Shown piece by piece: positions 11,516 to 23,000 of a stretch of DNA of 64,000 nt. Source of the DNA: Euphorbia lathyris (lineage: Eukaryota; Streptophyta; Magnoliopsida; Malpighiales; Euphorbiaceae); contig NC_088917.1 of NCBI RefSeq assembly GCF_963576675.1, forward strand, positions 33,758,501 to 33,822,500, given 5' to 3'. The position numbers and the translations under genes were made by a program. Numbering within the stretch: the stretch's first letter is position 1; each line of letters starts with the position of its first letter. A model generated the notes under the pieces. The model worked only from the letters and a program-made list of their open reading frames with translations. It was not told the origin of the DNA and did not search any database.

Positions 11516-13415
11516 TGTCACGTCCGTGTCGCAATTTCTAGAATTTATACCTAGACATTAATATATATTATAATTATTGGATGTGTGATTTTTATTTGGT
11601 GTTATAGGTAAAATTTGGAGTTAATTCGATGGGTTTAGGTGTAAATTAAAAGTTTAGGGTAATTATTAAAAGATTATATAAAGATGGAGGACCAAAAGGG
11701 ATATTTGACAAATTTGGGACATAAATCCCAAATGTTCCAGACTCTCTCGACATCATCTTCTTTTCATTCTTTTTCTTCTCTGTTTCTTTTTCTTTTAATC
11801 GTTCTTCGACCGTTTCTCCACCGTTTCTTTGATTTACGGAGATTCGACCGTCCAAATCACTTGAAACTTAAACTATAGCATCCTTAGGCATAGATCTAAA
11901 TCTTAATCGAAGAGTTTCTGAAATTCGGAAGTGTTTGGAGGGGAAACATCTTAGACTGATTTAGCGGAGAATTGAACGGGTGTATTTTCTTCAATTCTAG
12001 CTAAGGTAAGTAACTACCAACTATATTTTGAGTTTTATGTATATAGATATATATATATATAATCAAAGAATTTCCAGAAATTGATATTTTAGGGTTATAC
12101 CGGAACTTTGTAAAATTGAGGTTTTTCACAATCTTGCTTTTTATTGTGAAATTATAGTTCCAATGAGCTATTGACTATGTCTATATATGAATTACAGATT
12201 TTACTTGGTTATGTTGATTTGAGGTTTTCGTTGATTGATTAACTTTGGAATTTTATTTGATTAAGGATTGATATTTTGGAGAATTGACACTTGCGAGCTT
12301 GATTATGATCAAGTGAAGTATATACATATACACATATATGTTTTTGGTTTCAATCTACATATATATATGGAATTAAATGTTTGGTATCCATTGAGAGTAG
12401 TCCGGTATGGTGGATTTAATTTTCAAAGACCATATTTAGTAAGAAATATGGCCTGTGTACACAATCTGAAGACCTATTGGGTATGGCAGAGAAGTGTTGG
12501 GTAAGACCATATGGGATAGGCAATGTTAAGAGACGTCTCGTATATGTTGTGAATTGTGATTTGATTTATAAGGGGATGAACTCAAGAATTGATACAAGAT
12601 TATATATTTTTAGTTTTTGGTTTAATACCTTGATTCTATTATGAACTTTAGTTTTGAGTATATTTTACAAGGTTTTGATTAAATCCTTTATAAATGTATA
12701 TATAAGTAGTTATGTTAAGTAAAGTTGATTTTTATAGCTGATAGTTTCTTATTGAGATTTTTGTCTCATGTTTTCCAAATGTTTTAATGTTTTGTTTTAG
12801 GCGAAGAAGTGCAAGGTACCGAGAGGGGTACTCGATCCTAGGGCGAGGTTCGGTTACAGCTACGAGGTGCAAGTCGTCTCTAGGGTATTGCATCCATTTT
12901 GTTCATGTACATATATGTGGATAGTATACGGACACTTGTATAACTTGTTTTTGGCAGTGTCCTTTTGTTTGGTTTGTATTATCTACTGGTATATCTATAA
13001 TTAGCTGGAGTTGAGAACTTATGGAATAGTGTGATATCGGTTATGATTAAGTCATAACTTTGAGCTAGTGATATAGAGAATTGTCTATATAGGTGCTGCT
13101 GGAAGATCAGATTCATACCTGAATCTTGTGATGCATTTTTCGACCAGATATATGTCGAATCTGTCATGAAGTCCTAAATGAAAGTTCTTTATTTTTATCT
13201 TATGTTTCCAGGGGTTTTTGAATCGCCTTAATCGGACTCCGTATGAAAAAGTTAAGCTGGAAACGATATATGTTATTCATTTTAGCTTTAAACCAGAATT
13301 TGATTTTTGATTTGATTTTTCTCCTTAATTGAGAGATATTGCTACTGGTTTATATAATAAATCAGTGGTAATGTCTCACCGTCTTATCTGATCTTATTTT
13401 GGGTCGGGTTTGACA
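11516..13415 (+). repeat. 3' LTR of the gypsy element
   Basis: It is nearly identical to 4583-6482. The differences counted by eye are about 24 substitutions, many of them C/T or G/A, plus a few microsatellite-type indels. Confidence 0.95.
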
Positions 13416-14301
13416 ATCCGGGTTCTCCACCTCACTAAAAGAACCTTCCATTCACAAATTGACATCTGTCTTATAACAGGTCATCAAATAAAAAAATCTC
13501 TTCCACAGCAAAACACACGTTCTCCATCTCCATCCTCTGCTCTCCGTTCACTCAGATTGCCGCTGCCAATGGAGTGTTGTCGCGGATCCGTTCTCTTTCA
13601 GCCTGTTTTGAATTGGATATTTAATGTTCAGAGAAATTATGCAGTCTTGTTTTGATTCAGATTTTCTGGTTCCCACCCTCTTCCATTCCATCCATTGTTT
13701 TAAAAAATATGTTATTTCATTTCAATTTCTCTTCTTCCTCTGTCTCTTAACCCATTTTCTCTCTCTCTCTTCTCTAAGAATTTGGTTACACCTTCTATAG
13801 ATTATCAAGGTTTTATCAAGGAAAACTCAGTCATTTATCTTTATAGGCATTGAAAATGTACTAAAGAATGGAAGAAGAAGTCCTTGCATAAGAATGTTTC
13901 TGCAAAAACATAGTTAAAGCAGATTTTGCAAAAAGAATTTAACCAATTTAACCTTCATATGCAGATCAAGAGAGAGAGAGAGGTGGAATGAGTTAAGAAG
14001 CAAACAGAGAAGATAATTTGACGAAGGGAAAATCAATCAATGACAGGTCTCACTACACTGATGAACAGCCTGAAAGAGAACGGTGGAGATCGGAAACGAA
14101 ACTTCATCAGCAGCGACAATCTGAGTGAGGCAATCAGAGTGAACTGAAAACGGAGGAGGGAGATGGAGAACATGTTTTGCTATGAAAGAGTTTTTATTTG
14201 ATGACCTGTTATAAGTGGAGGACAGATGTCAATTACTATATGGAAGGTTCTTTTAGTGAGTTGGAGTATCTAGACCTTAGTATAAAATCCCCTATCCACA
14301 A

Positions 14302-14750
14302 GCCACAATTTTGTTACTAGTTTTGATTTTTTTTTCCTATTATTTAATTTTATTAATTTTTTCCATCATTGTTATTGGGCTAAAGGCTCAATCGAACACT
14401 TAAACTAGGTTAGAGATCCTCTAGAGTTGAAATCCTCTAGAGTTGGTGGAGTTATATACATCTCAACTATTAACAATATACATCTCAATCGAACACTTAA
14501 ACTATTACTCAAAAGTCAATTAAGTCCTTCATTTTCCAAAATCAACAATAAAATCCTTAATCTCTTAATTTTTTTTTAAGATAATTCCTGTGATAAATCA
14601 CGTTAAAATTCATATCTCACTTCTACTAAATAAGAGTGTGATTGTTTAAAAAGTTATGAAAAATGGGACCATTTTAAAATAATAATAAAAACCCCCTCTT
14701 TGTAATTCATATTTCTATTATTTAATATATAAAATCAAAAGAAAAATAAA
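14302..14750. repeat. Tandem host repeat, unit B, right part
   Basis: This resumes the unit broken at 4111: the sequence CCACAAGCCACAATTTTGTTAC continues the landmarks seen in units A and C. An extra segment of about 95 bp is bracketed by two copies of CTCAATCGAACACTTAAACTA (about 14388 and 14484), apparently a local duplication with filler. Confidence 0.65.
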
Positions 14751-15015
14751 TTATAAAATTTTAATAACCAAATCATATATTTAAATAATTAACTAAAATT
14801 ACCATCCTCTGCTAGAAGCCATAATTTTGTTACTATTTTTAACATTTTCCTATTATTTTTAATATTTAAGTTTATTACTTTTTCCCATATTTGTTATTGC
14901 ATCTAATCGACCCCTTAAACTATTATTCAAAATTCAATTAAGTCGTCCATTTTCTAAAATCAACAATCAACTCCTCCATCTCTTCAATTTTTTTAAGATA
15001 CTCCTTATGAGACAA
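14751..15015. repeat. Tandem host repeat, unit C (partial)
   Basis: It repeats TTTTAATAACCAAATCATAT through AATTCAATTAAGTCGTCC and ends after TTTTTTTAAGATACTCCTTATGAGA. It lacks the later landmarks of unit A, so it is partial. Confidence 0.65.
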
Positions 15016-15063
15016 TCTTTAACAGTGATCATTTGGTTGTTATTTATCCATGTGGGTGGAGTT

Positions 15064-15287
15064 GCACACACATCGCGTGAATAGAAATGAAAATGGATAA
15101 AATATATCGTAAGGGCAAGAAAGGCCAAAACTGGCCCATTTTTTTAAGTCACACGCCGTGTAAATTAATATAAAAGGGGACATGGACTCAACATTGCAGC
15201 CACACGCTGTATGGACTGCTTGTTGAGGTTGCCTAGCCTCAACTAATACAGACACACGCTATGTGGAATAGCCACACATCATGTGAC
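15064..15287. repeat. Cluster of five imperfect CACACGC-GTGTG palindromes
   Basis: Five short palindromes occur in 224 bp: GCACACACATCGCGTGA, TCACACGCCGTGTA, GCCACACGCTGTATGG, GACACACGCTATGTGG and GCCACACATCATGTGAC. Spacing is irregular. No gene is recognised in 15016-15678. The motif recalls the larger palindrome array at 62646-62943. Confidence 0.5.
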
Positions 15288-15384
15288 TGTATTTTGGTAA
15301 AAATAAAAATTAACCCATTTCACCCATTTTTTCTTTAATTCATCCCCTCAAACCACCCTTTCCACTTCTATATAATCATTCACT

Positions 15385-15520
15385 TCCCAATGCACTTTTT
15401 TCACTCTTCAATACACTATTTTCATTTCCACACACAACTCTTCACTTTCTATATACACTTTTTCCACTTCTCCACACAAACTCTTCACTTCCCCATAACC
15501 CGCCCCACTTCTCCATATAC
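15385..15520. repeat. Pyrimidine-rich degenerate repeat
   Basis: Near-repeats of CAACTCTTCACTT and CACTTTTTCCACTTCTCCACAC recur with a spacing of about 30-40 bp. The strand is almost free of G. It lies just upstream of the broken ORF at 15679 and may be its leader, but this is uncertain. Confidence 0.4.
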
Positions 15521-15678
15521 CTACTCAATAAATGGAATTAATTATACATCTTTAATCCTCCCAACTCTACTTATTTAAACACCTTTAACGCCCACACATT
15601 CTCCACACCAGTTGAGCTCTCACCACTTCCTTTCTCACTTGTTTTCTCTCTTTTGTTTAACTTTTGTTGTGATAGAAT

Positions 15679-16583
15679 ATGGGAAGAGAAGGAAAAAGTG
15701 TTAAGGTTCCGGCTAAAAAACCTAACTGAAAGAGGCGGAACTCCTTGAACGAGGTGAGACAAGCAACCACCCATAAGCTTTACGCCCAACCACAATCTCT
15801 AGAAGGGTGGGAACCTCTTTTGCCATCCTCAATGAAGAAGAAGCAAAAAAAATTAATGACGTCTCCCGTTCTCCATGCAAAATCTTTCGCTACTTTCATA
15901 AAGGGTTCTTGGCCGAAAAGAACTTGCTTATTCCATTCAAAGAGAAACTTGATAGTCTTGGATGGAAAGTTATGTTGGAGGCATGTACCTTGGTCTACCC
16001 GTCCATTGTTGAAGAATTCTACACCTCATTGACGGGTATAGAGGAAGATGGGCATCATGAGTTGCACTTTAGGTTGGGAGGGATACCCTTCTCTAAAGAC
16101 TCTGAATGGCTAAAGAACACATTGAAATGCCAAAAGATGGATGGGGTATATAAATGGCCCGAGGGACATTCACTAGAACAATTTTGATAAGCAATCACCG
16201 GAAGTGGCGACTACAACGTCACTAATTTAAGGTCAAGTATGATTCGGGACCCAATGCTTTACCTTTTGTATAAGTTTATTGCATATATGTTTTGTGGTAA
16301 AGCTAAAACGAATAAGGTGAACGAAATGGAGCTTCACGCCCTCTTTTATAGTGTGAATAGGATAGAGTGTGATATGGTGCTCCTCATGGAGGAGTCGATG
16401 AAAGCAATGAATAAGAAAATGAATAAGAAAAAGAGGTCAGGGCTTGGTCTAGGCCATTGGGTAACTATTTTTGCAGAAAAGTTGTTGCCAAATGCTTATT
16501 TTTCAGGTTTAGCACCACTCGCCCCAAAACCCATTGGCACGTCGTTGCTAAAAGGGCTAAAATTAGGAGATGCGGGGATATGA
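15679..16583 (+). pseudogene. Broken Athila ORF1-like / plant retroelement protein
   Basis: The reading frame starts at ATG 15679 and is interrupted by a TGA near codon 17, a frameshift at about 15800, and a TGA-TAA pair at about 16186-16191. It then runs to 16583. The middle reads LVYPSIVEEFYTSL followed by LHFRLGGIPF. The later part has IRDPMLYLLYKFIAYMF and a motif like LGHWVTIFAEKLL. This order resembles the domain of Athila ORF1 and related plant retroelement proteins, where a variable FRLGG-type segment precedes an irnP...a..l..R block. The function of that family is not established. No LTRs could be assigned, so I treat it as a fragment. It converges on the transposase tail at 16591-16739. 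Confidence 0.45.
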
Positions 16584-16590
16584 AGCAAAG

Positions 16591-16739
16591 TTACTGAACC
16601 ACAACACCAAGAACACGGTGAGGAAGAAAGAGAGGAGGATGTCGCTGGAGGCAACTTTGAGGGAGCACTCGAAGGACCATACCCAAAGGATAATTTAACG
16701 CGTTGTTGGTGTAGTAACTATCCACCCATTGGTATACAT
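16591..16739 (-). pseudogene. MuDR-type transposase, C-terminal piece (piece 3 of 3)
   Basis: Read on the minus strand, this continues the SWIM zinc finger found at 30255-30390 once the copia element 16740-30254 is removed. The codons GGT-AAT-GTA-TAC-CAA join in frame across one copy of the target duplication tacat (on the minus strand, atgta). The tail reads YQWVDSYYTNNALNYPLGM, matching the region after the SWIM finger in MULE transposases. The exact end of the gene is not clear. Confidence 0.65.
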
Positions 16740-18220
16740 TGTTGAAACACCTTTCCACAAGATTTTGATTTGATAAAATCATCCATGATTAAGAGACAAT
16801 TAAATTTAAGTGCTTTGATTTAATTGTACTAATCCGTTTGTTCAATGTTGAGTACAAATATAAATGCAAAAGGAAATAAAAATAAGACAGGACAAAGACA
16901 CAGCGTAAGCTAAGTAAAGAGCAACTCAGCATCATAAAAGATAAGTCATCATCACAACAACAGGCTAAGAATAAAGATGATCTGAGAAACGGAGTAAAAC
17001 GGAACTCAGCATAAAAGAAGAAATGTCTGCTTCAGAATGAAGTCTTACAGAACGAAGCTGACCTTGGAAGCTGAGTACGGGAGAACTCAGTATGAAATCT
17101 GGCAAACAATCAAAGGCAGTGGATAACGAAGTCAAGCTGAGTTATCTTCAGGACAGCATGAAAAGTCCGTTGGCTAGAAGACAAAGACTGCCAACCCTCT
17201 GCGCCAATAATAGAAATCTCGGGATTACGCAAAAGCCAAATTCCAAGATCAATGGGTCAACTGTCCGTGGCTAAAAGACGAACTGCCACAAAAAGACAAA
17301 GTCTGCAGGAAGAAGACAAGCCTGATGTCTGAAGAATTCAGGATTCAGGATTGGCCTGCACATCTGAAGCTGACCAGAGATTTGTCCCCTAAAAGAGCCG
17401 TTTTAGACTCAACGGACAAATCAAATTTCAAATGAATTGTTTCCTACATTTCAACTATAAAAAGGACAAAGGTTTCATTTGGAATATTGCCGATTAATAG
17501 AAAATCATAAGTGAGAAAGATACAAATCAAAAGCACTCAAAAACAAGAAAAAGATCTTACACCAAATTTCCATTCCTTGTGTAAATGCTAGATTGATTGG
17601 TTAATCATCTAAAGTGTTCTTTGTTTGAAAGGGAACAAGTTCTTATCAATTGCAATATTGAGAGTGTATGCTGAGTGCTCGGTGTTGAGTACTTAGTGGT
17701 AGAGAAAATCTGGGTGTTCGGTTATAGCATTCAGTAGGAGTTGAGTAGACGAATAGAGGAAGGTACTCTTGCATATTCAACTGCCTTGTAAACGGTTTGT
17801 GCTCTACCTTTAAAGAGCTCAGTATTGGATTCTAAAAGCCTGGAGGACTCTGGGGACTGGACGTAGGCAGAGCGGCCGAACCAGGATAAGTGATACTGAG
17901 TAATCTCTAACTTTTTCTCTCTATATATATCTGTATGTGTTGTATGGTAAATTTACTCAGCATCTAAACTGATTAAGCCGACTCTGAGTAAATTAGAGTG
18001 CTAAGTTGAAATCTGACCTCTGTGAGTGTCAATTCTCAACTTACAAGTAAAACAATTCTAGTCAATATCTGACTAAAGCTGTCTTACGCTAAGTTCGGCC
18101 AAGCTGACCAAAGCTGAGTTGACAAACTTACCAAAACTGTTAAGTCAGCATAAATAATTAACGAAAAAGTTATATTAGTTCCTAACCCCCCCCCTTGGAA
18201 CTAATCACACGGGACCAACA
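16740..18220 (+). repeat. 5' LTR of Sirevirus-like element 1
   Basis: It starts TGTTGAAACACC and ends ACGGGACCAACA. A TATA-like CTATAAAAAG lies at 17455-17464. A C tract (about ten Cs) lies 30 bp before its end. The LTR is rich in the words CTGAGT and AGCTGA, which also recur through the internal region. Confidence 0.93.
17455..17464 (+). promoter_or_regulatory. Putative TATA box in the 5' LTR of element 1
   Basis: CTATAAAAAG is matched by CTATAAAAGG at the same place in the 3' LTR (about 29490-29500). It is a probable core promoter; the start site is not mapped. Confidence 0.45.
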
Positions 18221-18222
18221 AG

Positions 18223-18234
18223 TGGTATCAGAGC
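18223..18234 (+). other. Primer-binding site of Sirevirus-like element 1
   Basis: TGGTATCAGAGC starts 2 bp after the 5' LTR and is complementary to initiator methionine tRNA. Confidence 0.9.
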
Positions 18235-18282
18235 AAAAGCTCACTACTCAAAGATATAACCATCTTGAGCGGATCCCTATAA

Positions 18283-20067
18283 ATGGCTGAGAACAGCACT
18301 CGGTTCCTTCCAAGAAACCAAACAACACAGATACTCCCTGAGGGATTATCAATTACTAGGCCTCCCCTATTCTTTGGGTCGAATTATACATTCTGGAAGA
18401 ATAGGATGAAAAACTTTATTCAAGCCACAAACATGAGTGCATGGCTTGCAATTGTTCAAGGTCCACATGTGCCATATAAAACTGTTGACAATGAGAAAGT
18501 TGTTAAGAGCGAAGCTGAGTGGACAGAGGATGACCTTAAAAAATTACAAAATAATGCTTCGGCTATAAATATGCTTCACTGTGCTTTAGATGCTGCAGAA
18601 TACAATCAGATTTCAGGTTGTGAGTCAGCACAGGAGATTTGGAAGAAGGTGGAAGTGACTTATGAAGGCACAAGTAAGGTTAAGGAGTCTAAAGTCAATC
18701 AGCATATGAGACTCTATGAGCTGTTCGAGATGAACGAGAACGAAGACATCTCAGAAATGAACTCGAGATTCACAAACATCATAAATGAGCTCAAAAGACT
18801 TGGAAAGAACTTCACTGAAGAGGAACAGGCGAAGAAAATCCTGAGAAGTCTACCTAAGAGCTGGCAAGCAAAGAAAACAGTTGTAAAAGAAGCTCAGGAC
18901 TTGACTACCTACAAATATGATGAGCTGATCGGATCCTTGCTGACCCATGAAATTTCCATGAAAAACTTTGAAGCTAAAGAAAAGTCCGAAGATAAGAAAC
19001 AGAAATCACTAGTGATGAAAGCTGACTCCACAGAAGCTGAGTCAACTGATGATGAGGAAATGGCTATGTTCACTAGAAAGATGAAGAAGCTGTTCAGAAG
19101 AAATGACAGAAACAGCAAACAGCCATACAAGAGAGGTGATAGGTACAAAGCTGAGTCCAGTGACAAATATAAGAAGGACAGCTCCAAGTCTGTCATATGT
19201 TTTGAGTGCCACCAAACTGGGCACATCAAGTCAAGCTGCCCAAACCTAAAAAGGGATAAGAAAGGAAACAAGAAAGCAATGGTAGCAACATGGAGTGACA
19301 GTGATGAGTCAACATCATCCGAAGCTGATGCAAATGAAACGGCAAACATATGCTTCATGGCCGATGATGCTGATCACTCTCAATCTGAGCAAGCTGACCT
19401 CTCTGATGAAACTGACCAGGAGGAACACAACAATGAGGTAACATCCTTACTTTTACTTAGAAACGAAATGGTAAATGCCTTGAGTGATTTATATACACTA
19501 ACTAAGAAGTGTAACAAGAAAATCAAATCACTCGGTAGGCGGTGTGACGAGATTGAAGAGGTCAAGCTGAGTGACCTCAGATATCTCCTCTAAGACAATG
19601 CAGATTTACATAGCAACATTCAAATAATGCATAAGTTTGTCACGGAGATTCAATCTGAGTCAAAGAAACTTAGAAAGGACGTTACAACCCTACAGAGTCA
19701 AGTAAAAGGCTCAAATAAAAATAAATCCCATGCTGAGTACACAAGTACTAGTCAGCATAAACAGGTCACCCAGTGTGACTGTTGCGGGAAAAGGGGACAC
19801 AAAAAAGATGTGTGTTGGTTCAAAAAGCGGATTGTCCAATGTGACTTCTGCGGAAGAAAAGGACATACCACTAAGGTATGTTGGCATGCTCAGCATAACA
19901 ATGCTGACCACACTCAGCGTCACCCTCAAAGGGTAAGTTATTGTGACTTTTGTGGTAAAAATGGCCACACTATAAAAGTATGCCGTCAGAAAATAAAATA
20001 TGACTTTGCACCTGTTTATACTAACAAGAAAGGACCCAAAAAGAATTGGGTACCTAAAGATGAATAG
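18283..20067 (+). pseudogene. Copia gag of element 1 (UBN2-type) with four zinc knuckles
   Basis: The frame opens at ATG 18283 and runs to a TAG at 20065-20067, broken by TAA at 19591-19593. Residues about 30-215 are a UBN2-type Gag domain (LFFGSNYTFWKNRMKNFI near the start, then an ALD..EYNQIS..ESAQEIW stretch). A standard CCHC knuckle CFECHQTGHIKSSC is at about 305-318. After the internal stop come three more knuckles of the form C-x2-C-G-x2-G-H-x4-C (CDCCGKRGHKKDVC, CDFCGRKGHTTKVC, CDFCGKNGHTIKVC). Four knuckles in one Gag is unusual. Gag would package the element RNA in cytoplasmic particles. The TAG at the gag-pol boundary is in frame with the protease; see the separate finding. Confidence 0.9.
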
Positions 20068-20085
20068 TTTAAACTGCAGGTCAGC

Positions 20086-23000
20086 TTGACATGCGTGGAG
20101 AAGTCAAAACTTTGGTACATAGACAGCGCATGCTCAAGACACATGACAGGTGATGAAACACAATTCATCACACTGGAGCTTAAACGAGGTGGAAGTGTAA
20201 GCTTTGGAGACAATAAGAAGGGTAAGATAGTCGGCTCAGGTACTATCGGAGGTAACCCAACTATTGAGTCAGTCTCCCTAGTTAAAGGCTCAAATACAAT
20301 CTGCTGAGTGTAGCTCAACTTTGCAAGAGCGGCAGAAAGGTTGTATTTGATGATACTAAGTGTCAAATACTCGAGGGAAATACAAATAAATTGATTTTAA
20401 CTGCCCCTCGTGTAGACAATGTATACATGCTAAATTTAGAAAAACAGCTTTCTGAAAACATATGCTTAGTGTCTAAAGAGGATAACTCCTGGCTATGGCA
20501 TAGAAGACTTGGGCATGTCAGCATGGACCTTCTTGCCAAATTAGCTAGAAAACAATTAGTTGAGGGTTTACCCAAATTAAAATTTGAAAAAGATCAATTG
20601 TGTAAAGCTTGTCAGCTAGGCAAACAAACCAAGAAGTCATTTCAAAGTAAAAACATTGTCTCAACCAAGAGACCATTGGAATTACTACACCTGGATCTTT
20701 TCGGACCTATCCAGCCACTCAGCTTGGGAGGTAAGAAATTTTCCTTGGTCATTGTAGACGATTTCTCTCGGTACACTTGGATCATCTTGCTGAGTAGCAA
20801 GGATGAAATATTTGAGATGTTTACCACACTGATTAAAAAGATTGAAATTGACAAAGACCTAAAAGTAGCTCATATTAGAAGTGACAACGGTGGAGAATTC
20901 AAAAACCAATAGTTTGACGAATTCTATGAAACCAGTGGTATTGACCATAATTTCTCTGCTCCTAGAACACCTCAACAGAATGGGGTTGTTGAAAGGAAGA
21001 ACAGAACTATTGTCGAAATTGCTAGAACCATGCTGAGTGAAAATAGGCTTCTAAAGTACTTCTGGGGTGAAACTGTCCACACAGCATGCTACATACTTAA
21101 TAGGGCTCTAGTTAGACCTATACTTAAGAAAACCCCATATGAACTTTGGAAAGGACGAAAGCCCAACATTGGCTACTTTCGTGCCTTTGGGTGTAAGTGT
21201 TTTATACTCAATACAAAGGATAACCTTGGAAAATTTGATGTTAAAGCTGACGAAGCGATCTTTTTAGGGTACTCAACAAATAGTAAAGCATATAGAGTAT
21301 ATAATAAAAGAACTCAGGTTGTAGAAGAGTCTGTACATATTGAGTTCGATGAAGCTGACCCTACAAGAAAGTTAGCTCAGCTCGAAGAAGATGAACCAAG
21401 CTCAGCTTCCGCTGATCATCCAGGAGCCTTTGAGTCATCACTACAAGGACTGACCACAAGTAAGCAAGAAGTTGAAATTACATTTGCTGACCAATCTATT
21501 CCTGTAGAGATTGCAGAAACACCTGTTCCAAACAACTCAACACTACCTAAGGAAATAAAAATTCCAAGAGGACACTCAGAAAAATCTATTCTTGATGCTG
21601 CTGACACCAAGCTGATGACAAGAGATCAGCTTAGGAAGTTCCTCAGCAACGTAGCATTCGTCTCAGTGCATGAGCCAAAGAACTTTGCCGATGCTGAGCA
21701 CGATGAATATTGGATCAATGCCATGCAAGAAGAGCTTGATCAATTCACCAGGAATGAGGTATGGGATTTAGTACCTAAGCCTAAAAATCAAAAGTCCATA
21801 GGAACTAAGTGGGTCTTTAGAAACAAACTCGATGAGTATGGAAACGTAGTCAGAAACAAAGCTCGACTTGTAGCCCAAGGCTATAGTCAGCAAGAGGGTA
21901 TTGACTATGGTGAAACTTTTGCACCAGTTGCTAGGCTAGAAGCCATACGTATATTGTGTGCTTATGCTAGCTTTATGAACTTTAAATTATACCAAATGGA
22001 TGTTAAAAGTGCATTTCTTAATGGCTTTATAAACGAGGAGGTATATGTTAATCAACCTCCTGGGTTTGAAGATCCAAAATTTCCAAACCATGTTTATAAA
22101 CTCAAGAAGGCCCTGTATGGCCTGAAGCAAGCTCCAAGAGCCTGATATGAGAGGTTGACAAGATTTCCGCTGACCAAGAATTATGTCAGAGGAAAAGCTG
22201 ATACAACCTTGTTCATTAAGAAAAAGGATAAACATACCCTACATGCACAAATCTATGTAGATGATATAATATTTGGTGCTACTGATGAATCTTTGTGTAA
22301 AGAATTTAGCAAACAGATGCAAACTGAGTTCGAGATGTCTATGATGGGTGAACTCAACTTCTTCCTTGGACTTCAGATTAAGCAAGGTAAGAATGGCATC
22401 TTCATAAGTCAGTCCAAGTACACCAAAGAGATGTTAAAGAAATTTGATATGGAAGATTGCAAACCCATATCAACCCCTATGGGTACTGATACTGTCCTAT
22501 GCAAAGATGAGAAAAGTAAGTCAATAGATAGTAAACTTTATCGAGGTATGATAGGCTCCTTACTTTATCTCACGGCTAGTAGACCTGATATACAGTACTC
22601 AGTATGTTATTGTGCAAGATATCAAGCTAACCCCAGGGAATCTCACCTAATTGCTGTAAAAAGAATTTTTAGATATTTGCATAGCTCAGTTGATGCAGGT
22701 GTATGGTATCCAACCTCAAATGACTTCACACTCATTGGATATACTGATGCTGACTATGGACGAGATAAGCTAGAACGTAAAAGCACTTCAGGAGGATGTC
22801 ACTTCCTTGGAAGCTGTCTAGTATCTTGGTTCAGCAAGAAGCAGTCATCAGTTGCCTTGTCTACAACTGAAGCTGAGTACGTAGCTGCTGGAAGCTGTGT
22901 TGCACAAGTTCTATGGATTAAGCAACAGCTTGAAGATTATGGAGTAAAAACAGGAACAATAGAGATCAAATGTGACAACAAGAGTGCCATTGATCTATCC

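Larger units (their letters stand above)
4583..13415 (+). mobile_element. Complete Ty3-gypsy LTR retrotransposon, Tekay-like chromovirus
   Basis: LTRs of 1900 bp each start TGTCACG and end TTTGACA. The 5-bp target duplication atccg is perfect (4578-4582 and 13416-13420). A primer-binding site complementary to initiator methionine tRNA follows the 5' LTR, and a purine-rich tract precedes the 3' LTR. Gag, protease, RT, RNase H, integrase and a C-terminal chromodomain-like tail lie in one frame on the plus strand, the order of plant chromoviruses. Hand alignment of the LTRs shows about 24 substitutions plus a few 1-2 bp indels, roughly 1.3 percent, so this is a young copy. One in-frame stop in RT and a lost RNase H aspartate make this copy defective. 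It inserted into the left arm of the MITE that begins at 4563. Confidence 0.95.
4563..14292. mobile_element. MULE-like MITE, split by the gypsy element at 4583-13415
   Basis: Before the gypsy insertion this was an element of about 890 bp: 4563-4582 plus 13421-14292. Its long inverted arms can be aligned from GGATTTTATA at the left (4563) to the inverse of GGGGATTTTATA at the right (14281-14292), then through CTCACTAAAAGAACCTTCCA and a further 120 bp. The duplication tatccacaa at 4554-4562 and 14293-14301 is 9 bp, the Mutator size. The interior (about 13530-14170) has no recognisable coding sequence. Confidence 0.7.

Noticed and set aside
17092..17274. 60-codon plus-strand frame, repeated at 29128-29310
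   Set aside because: Duplicate by LTR identity of copia element 1; no known motif.
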